Below are positions 1 through 13,318 of a stretch of 64,000 bases of DNA, in pieces (within the stretch, counting starts at the first letter, position 1; each line of letters opens with the position of its first letter). Source of the stretch: Phoronis australis (taxonomy: Eukaryota > Phoronida > Phoronidae). The stretch is from the NCBI GenBank assembly GCA_002633005.1, contig NMRA01000682.1, positions 14,318 through 78,317 of the forward strand, written 5' to 3'. The position numbers were made by a program, and so were the translations under genes. The notes beneath the pieces are model-generated. The model had not been told where the DNA came from. It saw nothing but the letters and a program-made list of their open reading frames with translations, and searched no databases.

Positions 1-629
1 CTAATTCAGCTTTTCATTCATTTTTATACCGTGTATGGTCGCTGGCAAAATAAGATACCATCAAGATTTTAGTCTAGATGTTTCCTAACTCGGTTTTTGG
101 CCATAACACTAGTTATAGGAATCTGATTATGAGCGCGCAAGAGAAGACGGAACATATTTGCGACGTTTCGTTTACTCAAAGTTAATGAGCCTAAACGTCA
201 GAAAATATTTGTTTTCTCTTTCTCGCTTATAATGATTTTCAAGGGTTTCCGTTATTCAATTTCGACAAGGTCGTCGCTTTCTCGCAAAACTACCGATTGG
301 ATGATCAATTACGCACTTATTTGCTCTCCGTTTTTACGTTGATCATCGTCAATACACCTCCAAAAATTGCACATCGTCTTTGCGCAAACTACATTGAGAT
401 TTAAGTCTCCCGGAAAAACGTTGACGATCGGATAGTGTTTAAAAGTCTAATTCTAAATTTCTCCAGTTAGTGCACAAATGAAGTAAAAGAAAGTAGTTCT
501 GTTTGTCGCGTCAGCTGTTGGTATCATTATCTCGATTTATGACCCACAACGTGTGACTGGACAAAGCCTTTTCAAATTTAGCCGGTGGAGCGTGAGACTC
601 CTGAGGTCCCAATCGAGTCCTCACGACAA

Positions 630-1414
630 CTTCGCGTTATGGATGTCCCGTCAATTAGTTTTATTGCATCTAAAGCCGGTAACGCAGTGATTTATTTATT
701 GCTGGCTTCTCTTGCACTCACGATCACTCTAAAGGCATTACAAATTGCATCTAATGAGACAAAGTTTGTTTCAGTTTTATATAAGTATTGGTTGGGGTGA
801 GAATAATTCATTTTGAAACAAAACGCTCAGTAATAAACGCCAACCGTGACTGAACATGACAACTCGCAATCCCGACTTAGGACGAGCTAGAGCCCATCAG
901 TCCAGACTACGCAGGTGGATCGTTAAGTTTTACCGGCTATCAATTCAAACAGGAATACAGTGATGAAGAAATACTAGAGAGGCGCCTTGAACAAGCTCAG
1001 ACAACGGAACGTATGGAGTTATTTGGTAAGCCGGCGATCGTCAGGCACCGTCGACGTCTGCAGGCCACAGACACGGAAATGTTTCACGGCCTCATACTTG
1101 CTATTTACAGCTTACATTTCATTCTTCACTACCATGATCCACTTCCTAAGCATTTCGGACTCGAGGAAGTAAAAAAAACGATATACCCGCTTTCCTCGCA
1201 GCTGCTTAGTTCGGACAAGCGGGACCGATGCACCGCAACATAGCGGCATTCACTCTGCATATGAACCACTGACGTCGCTAGCGTCGCTTCTCACCTTCCT
1301 CACAGGTTAACGCGACACCTCTTGGCAAGGTAAGGTTGACCGTATGCGAGGCGAAGTGGACATAGACCGATTAAGACGGCAAAAAAGACTAATTAAATCG
1401 GGTGGCATTCTCTT
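630..1414 (-). mobile_element. Kolobok-like THAP element, copy A (partial)
   Basis: The terminal motif GGGTGGCATTCTCT abuts TTAA at 1415-1418. From that end inward, the copy matches the elements at 33.5 and 58.7 kb: a THAP exon read on the minus strand (about 1030-1250, frame-broken) and an opposing plus-strand exon at 856-1025. Homology to the other copies stops near 630, so the other terminus is missing. THAP plus TTAA target sites is characteristic of the Kolobok superfamily; the name is inferred. Confidence 0.75.
856..1025 (+). pseudogene. P2X7-ballast-like first exon of the THAP element, copy A
   Basis: The start codon lies 71 bases past a TTTTATATAAG box (775-785). After frameshifts the reading becomes YQFKQEYSDEEILERR, then EQAQTTERMELF, up to a GTAAGC donor. 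The same peptide recurs in copies at 33.8-34.0 and 59.1-59.25 kb. The three-copy consensus, GYQFEPEYSDEEILERR, looks like the N-terminal motif of invertebrate proteins annotated as P2X7-like, which hold a Cys-rich ballast domain. No downstream Cys-rich exon is present, so the identity is tentative. Confidence 0.45.
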
Positions 1415-1418
1415 TTAA

Positions 1419-4028
1419 CACAAAGTGAGTAACAGGTAGCAAGGGGGCACTCCCTCACTAGAGGAACAAGGGACAAGCTGCTCAGTAAGGCAAATTTTCC
1501 ACGACTAAGTTCTCTCCAAAACGTTGCATTTTGTGGCACATTTATCTCCGAAAAAGGGACCTCAGTGACGGATTTATAATATTGCTGGAGGGGGGACCAC
1601 AAATTTCCAAGAAAAATGCCGAATTCTCCCAGGACGAGACGCAAACACACTTTTTGAAAGATAGCTTGATGTGTAGCGCCTGAAAAGTACACAATGGTGT
1701 CATTTTTATGCTTTTGATTGTGTCCGTAAGGGGGTGGGGGTTAGGTTCCCTTGCACCTCTATGGTACTGGGCCCACTTTGAGTGAGAGCTTAAGGAATTA
1801 ACCTTTACAAATTTACAAAAGGTGGACGTGTTTCTAAACAATGCCTGAAAAATGGTGATTTTTATGGACGCTCTTTCCCAGTGCTAGGATATTTTTAGGG
1901 TCGAGCCCCGCATCACTGGTACATAAAATATTGTTAAAGACGCACTAGGGTTTCTTAATTTGGGCCACCTGGCTCATTCGAATTGTGTCGATATAAAATG
2001 AGGTACTGTATCCATAGGTTCTCTAAATTAAGTTTGAAGTCCTGTGGGCAAACTGACATGTTTGTCTACGATGATCCCTGAAGTGCCGTTGTTTCTAAAT
2101 GAGTGCGTGTCTTGCCTAGTTTTCCAGCTGCACGACCCCGACAAATATTCCGTTACCGGACACAGGGTACCCCCAGGCATGCTTTTAACATGTTTCCAAA
2201 GGTCATTCTGGCAGTAGACAGACATAAGTGGTGCGAGTGATTCCTCCACTTCAGCAATGAAGATTGACCGAGAGAGGGCGGTTCGGATACTGTGGATCCG
2301 CCCCTACCGGGACACCAACGTTGGTGTCCCGGGCACGGAAAATGTCCGATAGATGTGTATTAATTGTTCGAGTCATCCCCGAACCGGACCAATGATTACC
2401 TAGACATGAACATATCACCCAACCAGAGGGCATTTTACAATAGTCAAGGCATCATGAATGCTCAACTAACTACAGATAAAAACTAACATAATCACTTCTA
2501 TAGCACTGTAACTGAAAATACATGCATAACTGTTTTACATGTATACTATACGACAGCTCTACACTGACTGGTACTCGTGGCGTTGACAACCATGTGTGAT
2601 GTATTTTTAGCCATCTCTTACCTATAAGTTGACACATCTTCACTACACAGTCACAGGACTGGGCCATAGCAAATTTCATTAAACGTGTTGTTAATGATAT
2701 CTGTGAGTGGCTGTATTGTTCGTGGGCGAGAAACTGCTTGAACAGGGAAGTTGCTCTATTCACTCGATTCAACGGTGTTCTGCATACATTGGTCTTTACC
2801 CGGTACTGTGGTAGGGAGATGAGTCAGGGATTAAAATGTATATTTTAACTTTCAACATCGTGTATGTCTCCCCCAATCAAGTTAACCCTTCTGCTGCTTC
2901 GCATTGAGAATGTTTTACATGCCCGTCGGTCCACCTGTCCACGATATCCTGCGTTAATCTGGTACAGACGCTCAAGTTTCTACTCCAGCTTCCAGTCGCC
3001 ATATTGTTTGTTTGCCGCTTTTACTTCGTTCTGACTTCAAAATGGCCGCCACGTGAATCAGGAGTAGTCAGTTTTTCGCCGTCCATGCCTCTTTAACGGA
3101 TACTTTATGGTTTGAGATTGGTCGTCTTTTCTGACGAGTGGCTCACGCATGCCGAATAATCTTTATTTGTACGAAAATATTTAAAAGTTACTAGAGGTGT
3201 CATTGTTATAGACTATAAATGTCTTTCAAAAATTTTGTAAGCGTGACTGACCAGCACACGTCAATAGGTTAAAACACTGCTTCGTGTTTTGAAATGTTAT
3301 TAACGGCACCAATGTGGTGTGACATAACACACTAACGGTCTTGTTAGATGGGGTAGTGATTTTGAAGGTATTAGGTTTGTGATTTCATATATTAAAATCA
3401 TACGCGCAGCCAGCCTATGAGGGGGGTCGAAATTGTGAGAATGTGGAGCTTTAACTAAAATTCACGGGGTACGTTCAAAACTACAAAAATCGCCATTTTG
3501 TCGTGTTTTCTAATTATTCGTAGTTTCTGTTTGTCGGGGGTGTACCTTTATGTCCATTTTGCCAAATATTGAGCTCCTTCGATCCCCCGAGCACCACCTC
3601 TGCGCGCACATGAAAATGTGTCCCTCTGTTTTCAGCTTCAGAACCTGCTTCAATTGCAAAATGTACCTGTAGCTTAAACAACTGTCTTTTTACGCGTAAG
3701 AAAGAGGGAATATTTAGCAGATAACATTGTCAATTGTTAAAACCAGTTCAATGATTTTAAATTAGGAATGTTGATTAAAAGGAGAGCAGGTGGTCTGGTT
3801 TGTTTTGCAGTGCACCAGACGTGCGCAAGCCTCATGGCTGTGCCCATTGTACAGAACACCTTAGCTAAAACTCACTAGAACTTGATCAACAGGCTGTTCG
3901 TGAAGGACGTTTTCAAATGTGCCTGTCTCCTTTAAGAAAACGAATAGGCTTTTCCAATTGTTGCTATGGACTACATGCTGTAGACATGTAATGGTGCTAT
4001 CCGGTACCGTACCTTACTCTTTATATTA
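1419..4028. other. No gene recognised
   Basis: Only short ORFs without domain or splice support. A perfect 26-bp palindrome lies at 2307-2332. A run of simple AT-rich sequence leads up to the nested elements starting at 4031. Confidence 0.6.
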
Positions 4029-6030
4029 TAGACCTAATTCATGCGACGGACATTAAAATCCAAAGCGAGGCTCAGTGCGATAAACAAAGCTGAAGATGAC
4101 ATTGCGTGAGTTAAATGGCCGGTCTTTCGAGTCAAACCTGGATATTTAATTTTAAAAATGTGTCAATAATTAACCTCAGAAATGTAGAAAAATACATTAG
4201 AGAACAAGTCAATGCATCAAAAAGTTGTCTGACGAAAGGGTATAAGTTTTTTCGGAAAACTAGTTTCGAAACATAAAAAGTAGATAAGACCAAACTACAG
4301 TACAGCCACTGAATTATTAGACTCTCTCCGGTGTCTCTCCGGTCTAGCCACCCGTGACCGTAACCGGAGACAGACCGGAGAGTGAGACGTGAATCAACCG
4401 TGACAGCTGGCGTGAGCCTAAGCGTGACTGTACCCGGAGCTTACCGTGAGTTAGGCGTGAGTTTACCTGCATCGCAGATGAAAAAGTAATTTATTAAAAT
4501 TATATCAGTAACTAGCAGCGATGTGTACTCTCATAGACTTTTGCTCATGTGAGGTTTATTTTTTTAAATCGTCACGTTCAGCAAAAGAACAAAATTTCCT
4601 TCTCAAATCTTAAGTCACTTCAGGAAACAGACCTGTGGACTCTACTTTTCACTTATATATAATTGTTTGTTTTTATATAAACTAATAAAGAATCTTAAAA
4701 CGCGTGTACATGGCGGAAATATTCAATTGCCTTCACGATATGAAGGAGCACAGCATGTCAATTCTGAGCATATTGATCCCAAGCTCCGGCTTCATGCGGA
4801 GAAAACTGATCGTGTCCATGCATTTGACGAGTCAAACAGATCACTGCTATTATTATTTTAGTGAAGAAGTACCCCGGGGATACTGTGAACTCAGCCGAAA
4901 CGCATGTACTACGGGGAGGGGGCTACAAATAATTAAACTGGAATACGGATTGAAGACTTTTTAGTCAAAACAATTGCTTGCAGTAAGGGATGGGTATGTC
5001 AGAATGGCGGCCTATTGAAATTTTCTGTGCGCCAGTGCAGTGCAAGAATTTACGGAGTGACACAATACTTCACAAGATACGTAGGCTATTTTTATACAAA
5101 TTAACTATATCCAGGTGTGACAAGTTTCAAGGAGTCCACAGCCATGTAAAGACGACTGTGGACAGTGTTGCGTATATTCGTATTTACTAACCGTGGTTAC
5201 TGTACATGTACATGTATGTCGTCGATGGGACTGGCTCTTAAGAGTGAAGTACGGCTCACAGCAGGCAAAAATGCCCAGAGGGGTGATAAACCCAATGTCA
5301 CCGATTTGAACCATACTATGCATTTTAGTTACCTTTGGGATGATAAACAAAACAGTAAAGTCCAATCTCATTTTACCATGTTTAAGGGGGAGAAATCAGG
5401 GAGCCTCTATTTTGGGGGTATGCTATGCAATGAACTCGCCGAAAATGCCTTATTTGCACTGCACAATAAAAAATATCGGCGAACGAGATCATTATTTGTT
5501 TGTAATTTTTAAATAAAGCAAGTCTTCGGCTTTACAAAAATGTTAAACAATACTCATTAACTCGGCCGCTAAGTTAAAAATTTCAGGCATAAAGTATAGA
5601 GGGGTCAGAGGTTAACAAGGCATTACAATTTCGCCACACTTTGAGCGCGTATATCTCAGCTGGAACAACACTGATCCACACCAGACTTTTACACTAGACG
5701 TTTCTATCTTATTGCTGTTGATTAATACAATAAAATTTTCTGGCGCTGAGCATTTTTCTATACAAATTGCAAGATTGCGACAACCACCTGAGTAGAAATT
5801 ACCTTCAATACCGATACCTGCTTGGAACATTACAACACCAGTAAAGTGCATAGTTTTGATTCAGAAGTTGATTTATTGATATTTAGTTAAGTGTCATTAA
5901 GTCAGGAGCAATTGTTTAAGGTATTTTCCTTTTTAATTAAAAGTCCGCGTTTTTCGTGAACCCAGTGTCCAACAACAGGTGTCACTTTAGTGGTGGCAAA
6001 ATGGTTCCGGTTGGCGAATCCTGACTTGCT

Positions 6031-6418
6031 GTGTTATATGCTAGTATGATGGAGTGTGATGAAGTGTATGGAACCTCAAAAGAATGTCCTCTGCACATGT
6101 GTGAAATCTTGATGCGGCATAAAGGTAGTACCAAAGCACCGCACCTACAGCCTGTGCGGCAACTGATTTTGGCGAGAGTCGGACAATTTACAAATGCTTG
6201 TTCACCGGACCCGTGTCACGCCTGTGTGACTGCGTCCAAGGCAAGGGCAAGACACCGGGCTGATCTTGGAATTCTGTGGAAACCATGTAGACTCTGCATT
6301 AGTGGTAGCTCTCGTGCCAAGCCTGAAGTGGGGATGCTGGTTGAAATGTCTAAAGTCAACTTACTTTCACAGGAACTCAACAATGTCAATGCATTTGTGT
6401 TCTTTCCTGTTGGATCTG
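6031..6418 (+). CDS. Unidentified Cys-rich exon inside the 6.39 kb element
   Basis: The open frame from ATG at 6031 (or 6046/6049) to a strong donor (GGATCTG before GTGAGT) encodes up to 129 residues. Cysteines are in clusters (ECPLHMC; ACSPDPCHAC; KPCRLC), reminiscent of a zinc-binding fold, with a basic ASKARARHR stretch between. Splicing to an acceptor at 7421-7422 keeps frame for ESRATKQTPQKLHRR and then stops, giving about 144 residues. The family was not recognised. It may be a captured host exon or an accessory gene of the element. Confidence 0.45.
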
Positions 6419-7422
6419 GTGAGTACTACTACTGCTTTGTTTGAATTTGAGGTTATCACGACGGCATTGTGGCGGTAATAGTCAGTTTTGTGGATACGTG
6501 ATTCGAGAACCAGTTAACACCGCTAGAAACAACAGATGTTATTCTAATACAGTACCCTGCAATGAAAGTTACTGGTCCTCCTTTCAGGAAGATCACAAAC
6601 TGTGTGACCATGCATGTACCACAAAAATGTAACCAACAGTATTTTTTTGAACATGTAGTATAGACAGAGATTTTTATTGTACACACTGGTGAAATTTAGT
6701 AGACCTATGCCTGCATCACTGTAAACAACTGATTAACAGTCTTGTGTTCCTAAGGGCAAATCAGTGATATACCTGCCCTGTCGCCGTTGTTGGAGTCTAG
6801 GCTAGCCTAGAGCTATTCAGTCCACTTACTAGTTGCGTCTTGTGTTAGTTATAAGTTTAGTCTGAGATTATGTGCATCTAGTGGCCTGTACTTGTTGCAA
6901 GCGGAAAATGAAATATCTCATTGACAAGACTTTCACTTTTCAATAACCGATATTGTTGTTATGCGTCTTCTTTTTAGTTCATTACAGGAAGTATTTTTTC
7001 TATAGATATATTGATGAATGCTGAAGTTATAGCATTATAAATTCCAATTTTAATTGACAACCTACATGCCGGAATTTCTTTTCACTTCAGCTGTCAGTGA
7101 ATTATGTAATTCTGGAAATCATAGCGTGTCGGTATGTTTTATGAGTACCACTATGTTGATATTTGTTGTCTGGATAAGATATTCATTTGATGTCCAAAGG
7201 AATCCAATCAAACTGGCAAAAATAAATCAAGTACCCACAGTGTTTTTTCTTGTTGTACTCATGGTCGTTTTACTTATTACACTCCATGGGTCAAATGAAT
7301 TATCTCAGCTAAAACCATTGGATCACTCAGCGGCAGTCACACCTGTGTAGTGGCTGGGCTCTGCAAAGTTCTGCTAAAAGTGTATAATTAGAGAGTGTTA
7401 CAACCTTCCTGTCATTTTTCAG

Positions 7423-7469
7423 AAAGTAGAGCAACAAAGCAGACACCGCAAAAACTGCACAGGCGATGA
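7423..7469 (+). CDS. Possible terminal exon joined to 6031-6418
   Basis: The acceptor is cctgtcatttttcag. Two bases complete a Glu codon, followed by 14 residues (SRATKQTPQKLHRR) and TGA. Phase agrees with the donor at 6418/6419. The short basic tail is plausible but rests on splice-site reading alone. Confidence 0.35.
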
Positions 7470-7924
7470 AGACGGGTGAGCAGTTTCGGGAGGAAGGCTG
7501 GCTGACACTTCAACAGGATAAAGGTTTCTTTTCATGCTTGGCTGCCTTGAACCGCGCTGGAAAATGGTCAATTGAGGGAGATAGTGAACTTGACAGTCAG
7601 TGATGTCCAGTAATACTCCAGATTCCATCTTTGTTTGAACATTATACAATCTGTTGGGTTGTCTGAGTGATTTAACCAGTTGTTATTGATATGATATTGT
7701 AGAAATTGAGATAAATGCAAAATGCAATATAGCAACACTTGCTGTGATTTTGTCAGTAAAATTTAGGATGTTTAGTCAGTGTTGTGGTTGAAACTTTGCT
7801 GTCCAATTTATATAAAGATGCTGGTATTTCAGTTTTCATCTTTCAAATTCATATTGCACTCAATCTCTCTTAACTAAAAAGCGAAGCCTTATCTGAGTGT
7901 TAACTTATGTACAAGCTTAAGGAA

Positions 7925-8510
7925 AGGTAGTGACCTAGGCATACTTGAACCAATTCACTGGCATTTAGATCAAAGAACACATTTACATATCTCGTTTTTC
8001 CAAGCTACTTTGTACCACTTAACTGGATGACCAGTGTTAAACCAGATTACAGTCACATTAAATATCATTTTGACTGTAATCTGTTCCAACATTGTTTTTG
8101 CAGAATGAGAGTTATTTGTACAGTATGTGATGATCAGTTAAGGGAGGTGCCGAGGTCACCGGTATTCTGAATTGTTAACATCAGGAGTGTCATGTTTGAG
8201 CCAATTCACTGGTATTTAGATCTTTTAACACATTTAGACGTCTCGTGTTTTCCATGGTAGTTTGTATAAATTGATCAGGCAATGAGTGTTAAACCAGATT
8301 CTGGTTGCATTAAATGTCACTTTTTACTTTAAAGTGGTCCAACATTGTATATGCAGACTGGGGAGTTACGTGTACCGTATGGGATGAGGAGGTACAAGTA
8401 AGCGAGATCACCTGTGTTTTGACCAACTAACATAGGAGTCTCCTATTTGAGCCAGTTCATTAGCACTTAGATCAAATATCACATTTAGATATCTCTGATG
8501 TGATTTTACC
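7925..8510. repeat. 251-bp tandem repeat, about 2.3 copies
   Basis: The landmark CCAATTCACTGG-ATTTAGATC occurs at about 7950, 8201 and 8452, an exact 251-base spacing with roughly 80% similarity between units by eye. It lies inside the 6.39 kb element. Confidence 0.8.
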
Positions 8511-11500
8511 TTAGAAAGTTGGTAGTCTTGCTATTAAAGCACCTCGAAGACTAATTAGCAGTTAGAACCCAATGTGCATGAAGTTATATTTTGAACTGAG
8601 TTTCAAAGTTTATATGCTGTATATTGTTTGTCTGCTGAGAAGTCATGGAAAAACATGAGCTACAATACAATACTTGTCTTGTACTTATGAACTTTATACT
8701 GAAAGCAGCCTTTATCATCCTCACTTCTTTCACATGACCTCTGCAGTGGATCATGCTTCCAACATGAGGCATTTATATAGTCAAGTAATAGCTGATCACC
8801 TGGAACAGGATACATGTATCGTTGCCCTCTTGAGGACTGGGAAGTAATATGAATTCTCTCTTTAGACTTCTCACAACTAGTCACACACACTTATTCAAGT
8901 ACGTTCCTCTGTGCCTCCCACTGCTCAGGTGAAATATCTTTTCACTGGTACATGTAGCTGATTCCATGTTGTCAGCCCCCATTGTTACTCGAAAGTCTCC
9001 CATTTTTCACTTGTGTTAATCACAGCAAAATGCGCGCAAATAACAAAATGATAACATTAGCCAGCCATACCACTTCAAAAGTGAAGTTATTGTGACATTG
9101 GCGGCTATATAACGTCCACGGAATGACTCTGACCAGTGGTTTTGCATTTGCCTGTAATTGCCAATGAATCTTTCACCTTGACACTGTCCTCCGCTTTCAA
9201 CGCCCTGCATCAAAACCACTTGAAGATTCCTAAAGAAATGTTTTTTCAGACACACTCCACAGCTAACCCACAGTAAACATCTTTGTAAACAGGACAGTCA
9301 CAGATAAAACCATAAATAAATGATCTTGTTCATACAACACTGTAAGATTTGGAACGTCGCAAGTGGGGAGAGGGCAACACGATTTTTGAATGAAAATGTT
9401 ATGAAAATGATTTGTCGGCGTTTTTTGTTTTTAGCCGTGCAAATAAGATTACTGAGCTTTGTAAAACCAGTGAGATTTGAATTTCGACTCTCGCAAAAGG
9501 TGTCCTGCCAAAACTACTGCTATTTGCGTAGTAAGTATTCTAATTCCATGACTATGAGCACTTTTTAGGAATAAAGTAGTGTACCCTCGGTGCCTAGAAA
9601 ATACGAAATTTGATGAATGATAAATTAATTCGCCGTTTGCTGGCCAACTATTAACAAATGTTCACTTTTTGTTGACGTTTGTCGGCATTACTCATTGTGG
9701 TGAAATGGCGTAACCACCAGTCATTATTGACTTCAAATGACATGAAATCCGTTCGCGCCAGGAAATTTTTTCGTCTTAATTTGTAGACCTAAAATAGCTC
9801 AACACAGTGGTTGGCACTATAATGTTCTGAAACCTGTGCCAGCTGAGATATCGGGAAACAAATTTAGCCAATTTTGACAGTTTCAAAAATCACTAAAAGT
9901 ACTCATCTTATGCGGCTCTGAAAACAGACAAAAAATTGTCGAAATCTTTTAAATTTTCATGAATAAAGTAGACGAAGGTCACACATGATCAATAATACAG
10001 GTTCATAATTTCAACGTTACTTCCACTGCGTAACGTAACTGTCGGAATTTTACTAAAACTAAAAGGCCGCCAGGCTGAAAACTTCTCGGAAACAGATAGT
10101 ATCCATGGAAACGAAAAGGAGGCGTTTTGAAAAAAATAAAGATGGTCTGGAGTCAGTGGGGCCAGTGTCATCTCACAGACAAAATATAAAGAGAATCTGA
10201 CATAGCGTTTATCACCCTCTGCCTGGTCCATTCGCGAACATGCTCTTAAGTCGTAAATAGAAAATGTACATGTAATCGTAACACAAGATGAGCTGAAGGA
10301 AGACGTTTGTATGAACAACACGTGGAATTACAAACTTTTAAGTTAGTCGGAACCCAAGTGTGATAGATGACTGCTTGCAACGATACTCTATAATACAATG
10401 TATACTATAATGTCTTTGCAACTTGTCCGAAACGACAGGCGATCAAGACGTTACATGTATTTTCATTGATTAGCCCGGTGCCCTACCATGGTTACCACAG
10501 GTACCGAAGGCGTGATGTAAGCCTGAGGAAAGCGTGAACTACACCGGAGGTAAGCGTGAAGACTACCAGGAGAGTAGGCGTGAGGCGACCGTGGCTGATT
10601 TTTGTCACGCCTGCGTTCCGGTTGCGCTCCGGTCTGGCCAGGCGTGAGGTAGCCCGGACGAAGTCTAAAAATTCAGTGGCTGTACTGTACGGCGATCGTC
10701 GTGTTACGGATTAGGTATTATGCTGAATGCAGGGTTACGTTTCTTCTTGTAAATTGTTGATAAAAATGCTTTCTACAAGTCATCTGCTTGTATTGTTGAC
10801 GAGTTGAAAATATATTCGACAGTGGTGGCTTATAGCATTTTGCTGTCATGTGCAATTAGTCACATCTGGTTTAATTTCTTGATCAAGAATATTAACACCA
10901 AGCTTAGCGTAGGTCCTGGTGCGGTAGAAACTACCGGGACTAACAGTCGATTTGTCATTCATCTGAAACAATATATGATGTTATTAAATATATTTTTATT
11001 AAAATAAAAAACCAGGCTCGTAAATAAAACCATTTTTAAATTGAATAAAATCAAAAACGAGCACAGCCCGAGCAATCGCTTTCGCGTTAGTTGCAGGTTC
11101 TCATTCACTCTCTTGCTCCCATTTACAAGTAATTATTTGAACATCAATTCTGCTATCCTGGTTTTAATAATTCTGACGTCTATTTCATATGTTTGGTCTC
11201 AACTATCAATCTGGACCAGTGACTTAAAATTAAAACATCTAATTCGTTCGTCCAAAGCATAACCTCGTTTTAGAGCTCAATTTCCGATAACGCCGGGACA
11301 GAGTAAGAAAAGTTATCATGTTTCTTCAGGGACCTCGTTCATCCGAGAGGAAAGGTGCCTGTGCCTTTTTTCACCTAGTGCAGGGCAAAATCTACCTCCC
11401 GATCAGCACCCCCGTCCTGTTGCAAGTTCTCACAGGCTCTGTCTCAAGTAACATTTTGTGCTCTTTCAAATTGTCACCTGTGTGGTTACAGATGATTTGA

Positions 11501-12002
11501 ACTTCGGAGAGAAATTTTCAATCACTAGGGGAGTTTTTAGGCCTCGTGGAGGGAATTTCGGGGATTTTTCAATATTTTTGAGAGGGGAATAGGGCCAATA
11601 CCCGGTCCCAAAATCGAGGAATTGAGGGCCCTGTCCTTTTTGGGAAGAAAAATGCATCATGTTTCAACCCCTAGTCATGAACACAGCATGGCTGGCCGAA
11701 GATTCTCCTGTCGTTGCTATGATGCTCGGCAACCGAGATGCGACAAATTATGATTTAACTTTTCGAAAACATTGATAAATTTTACACGGCCATATTGTCC
11801 TTCGTCGCGGCGTGTGGCAAGGACAGAACGTACGCTTCCGAATTTCAACGTCTTTAGGGATTGTAAAACAGACAGTTGAGTGTCCGTGTTTTTTGTAGCC
11901 GTTTCGAGGAACGTGGAATACAACCAGTATGCCAATAAGCCAACGGAGCTATCGTAGCGAGCCTCGTTTTGGAACGCACCTCCTGACGGCGTGAATTAGG
12001 TC

Positions 12003-13318
12003 TCTACAAAGCTGGACAAGAGTCTACCAGGTGTTTAGACGTTTCAACGTCAGTACCACACCCAGAGTACACTCGGCTCCCCGAACATGTGTATGTCCAG
12101 TAATTTGCCAGTGTCTCGTTAAGTTACCGTGACTCGTCAAAATATGAATGGCGTGTCTTTTGCCCAGTCTGTCAAGACTCAGATGTTTTTTTAATCTTTT
12201 GGTTTTATCACGAAGCGAAATTTTTCTTTGGTTTCTCTGCAGGAGTTAAGTACTAGTCCACGAGAGCACCAGCCATGAGCGGCAAGGTGGGGGTCAGCCG
12301 ATTTTCACCAAATTTGGCACATAGGTAGTCCTATGGGATCTATAAACAGCGGTAAAATATTTCCTCAAAATATTTCGTTTTTCTAAAGTTATAGGCTCAA
12401 ACGCATTTTACGGCTTCGCAGCCATGTTTTCACGGTATAAAAACTGTCCAGTTTTAACTGTTCATATTTTTCCTTGAATGAAAGCTGTTGATTTATTATT
12501 CACTTGGCATTGTTTAGTGGTGCCTGTAGATTGTTACACAGATGTCTTTAAACACGATTCCGATTTACCACCCTCATTTAGTAGTTTTACTACACTGCCC
12601 CCCGTTATGCCATTTTGAGGTTGTGTTCAGTACACTCGCTGTACCAAATCTGCCCCTACTGCTGTAAGAATGAAACTTAGCCAAAGTGTTGACAAAGCAT
12701 GTTACTTTCATTTCATAAAATAAAAACTTTGTCAGCCAGTTTATTAGTTATATATTTTGGCACCTCAAATGTACTAAAATGAGAAATTTTCATACATCTG
12801 AGATCGATGCGTGAGCACCGTAAAATCCGATTGTCCTTCATGTTTTTCGATATTTTGCAACAAGTTAGTTCCTCCTGAAAGTTTTGAACGTTTTACTACT
12901 GATGACTTAGGGCTATAGTACCCCTAAATACCATTTTGTAAAAAGCCGATTATGTCCTCCACAGTGAACAGGGTTAGACATGAACTCGACAAATGTAGGT
13001 TATTTTGATTTACGGTTGTTTTACGTTGCAATTTCCTCATGGGTATTTCTACTTTGCAATTTCCTCATGGGTATTTCTTCACACATATTCAAGTCAGATT
13101 TTTTGTTGATCAAATGTTCATGCAATGCATTGTAATATCAAATGAAGGATAAGTTTGGTTGCATGACCGCAATTTTTCCCACGACTTAAAACAAAAGACC
13201 GCAGAAATTTTCCTGACGAAATACCGGGTTTGCAGTTCTGTAAAAACATTCGAATGACAAGACAAACTCCACCACTGTCCATGGCAACTCGTCGCATGTT
13301 TTTCGCCCATCGGTCCTA
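12003..13318. other. No gene recognised before assembly gap
   Basis: AT-rich sequence with short ORFs only. A 26-base direct duplication around TGCAATTTCCTCATGGGTAT lies at about 13026-13078. Confidence 0.5.

Larger units (their letters stand above)
4298..10687. mobile_element. 6.39 kb TIR element with TA duplication and CGTGA/CCGGAG arrays
   Basis: Starts CAGTACAGCCACTGAATT and ends with its complement; the inverted repeat covers about 27 bp with a single mismatch. TA at 4296-4297 and 10688-10689 is the duplicated target. The homologous locus at 43070-43090 has the empty site with equal spacing. Subterminal arrays of CGTGA and CCGGAG words (4320-4465 and 10500-10660) sit in the same orientation at both ends rather than inverted. 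TA duplication suggests a Tc1/mariner-type mechanism, but the size is far beyond that group. No transposase was seen. Confidence 0.8.
4031..12002 (+). mobile_element. Older TIR element (family of 42803-44208), split by a 6.39 kb insertion
   Basis: The ends are GACCTAATTCATGCGACGG and its imperfect complement near 11980-12002. Segments 4031-4295 and 10690-12002 align in order with the uninterrupted copy at 42803-44208. There is no long ORF, so it is non-autonomous. About 1.58 kb remains once the insertion is removed. Target duplication is probably TA, but not clean on the right. Confidence 0.75.

Noticed and set aside
585-800. 71-residue ORF and its relative at 59300-59485
   Set aside because: Both lie upstream of the shared TATA box in the THAP element. 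Similarity reflects DNA homology of the repeat, and the frames differ by indels.
1013-1243. ORF reading opposite the THAP exon
   Set aside because: Antisense shadow of the THAP coding sequence, as at 33440-33770 and 58809-59119.
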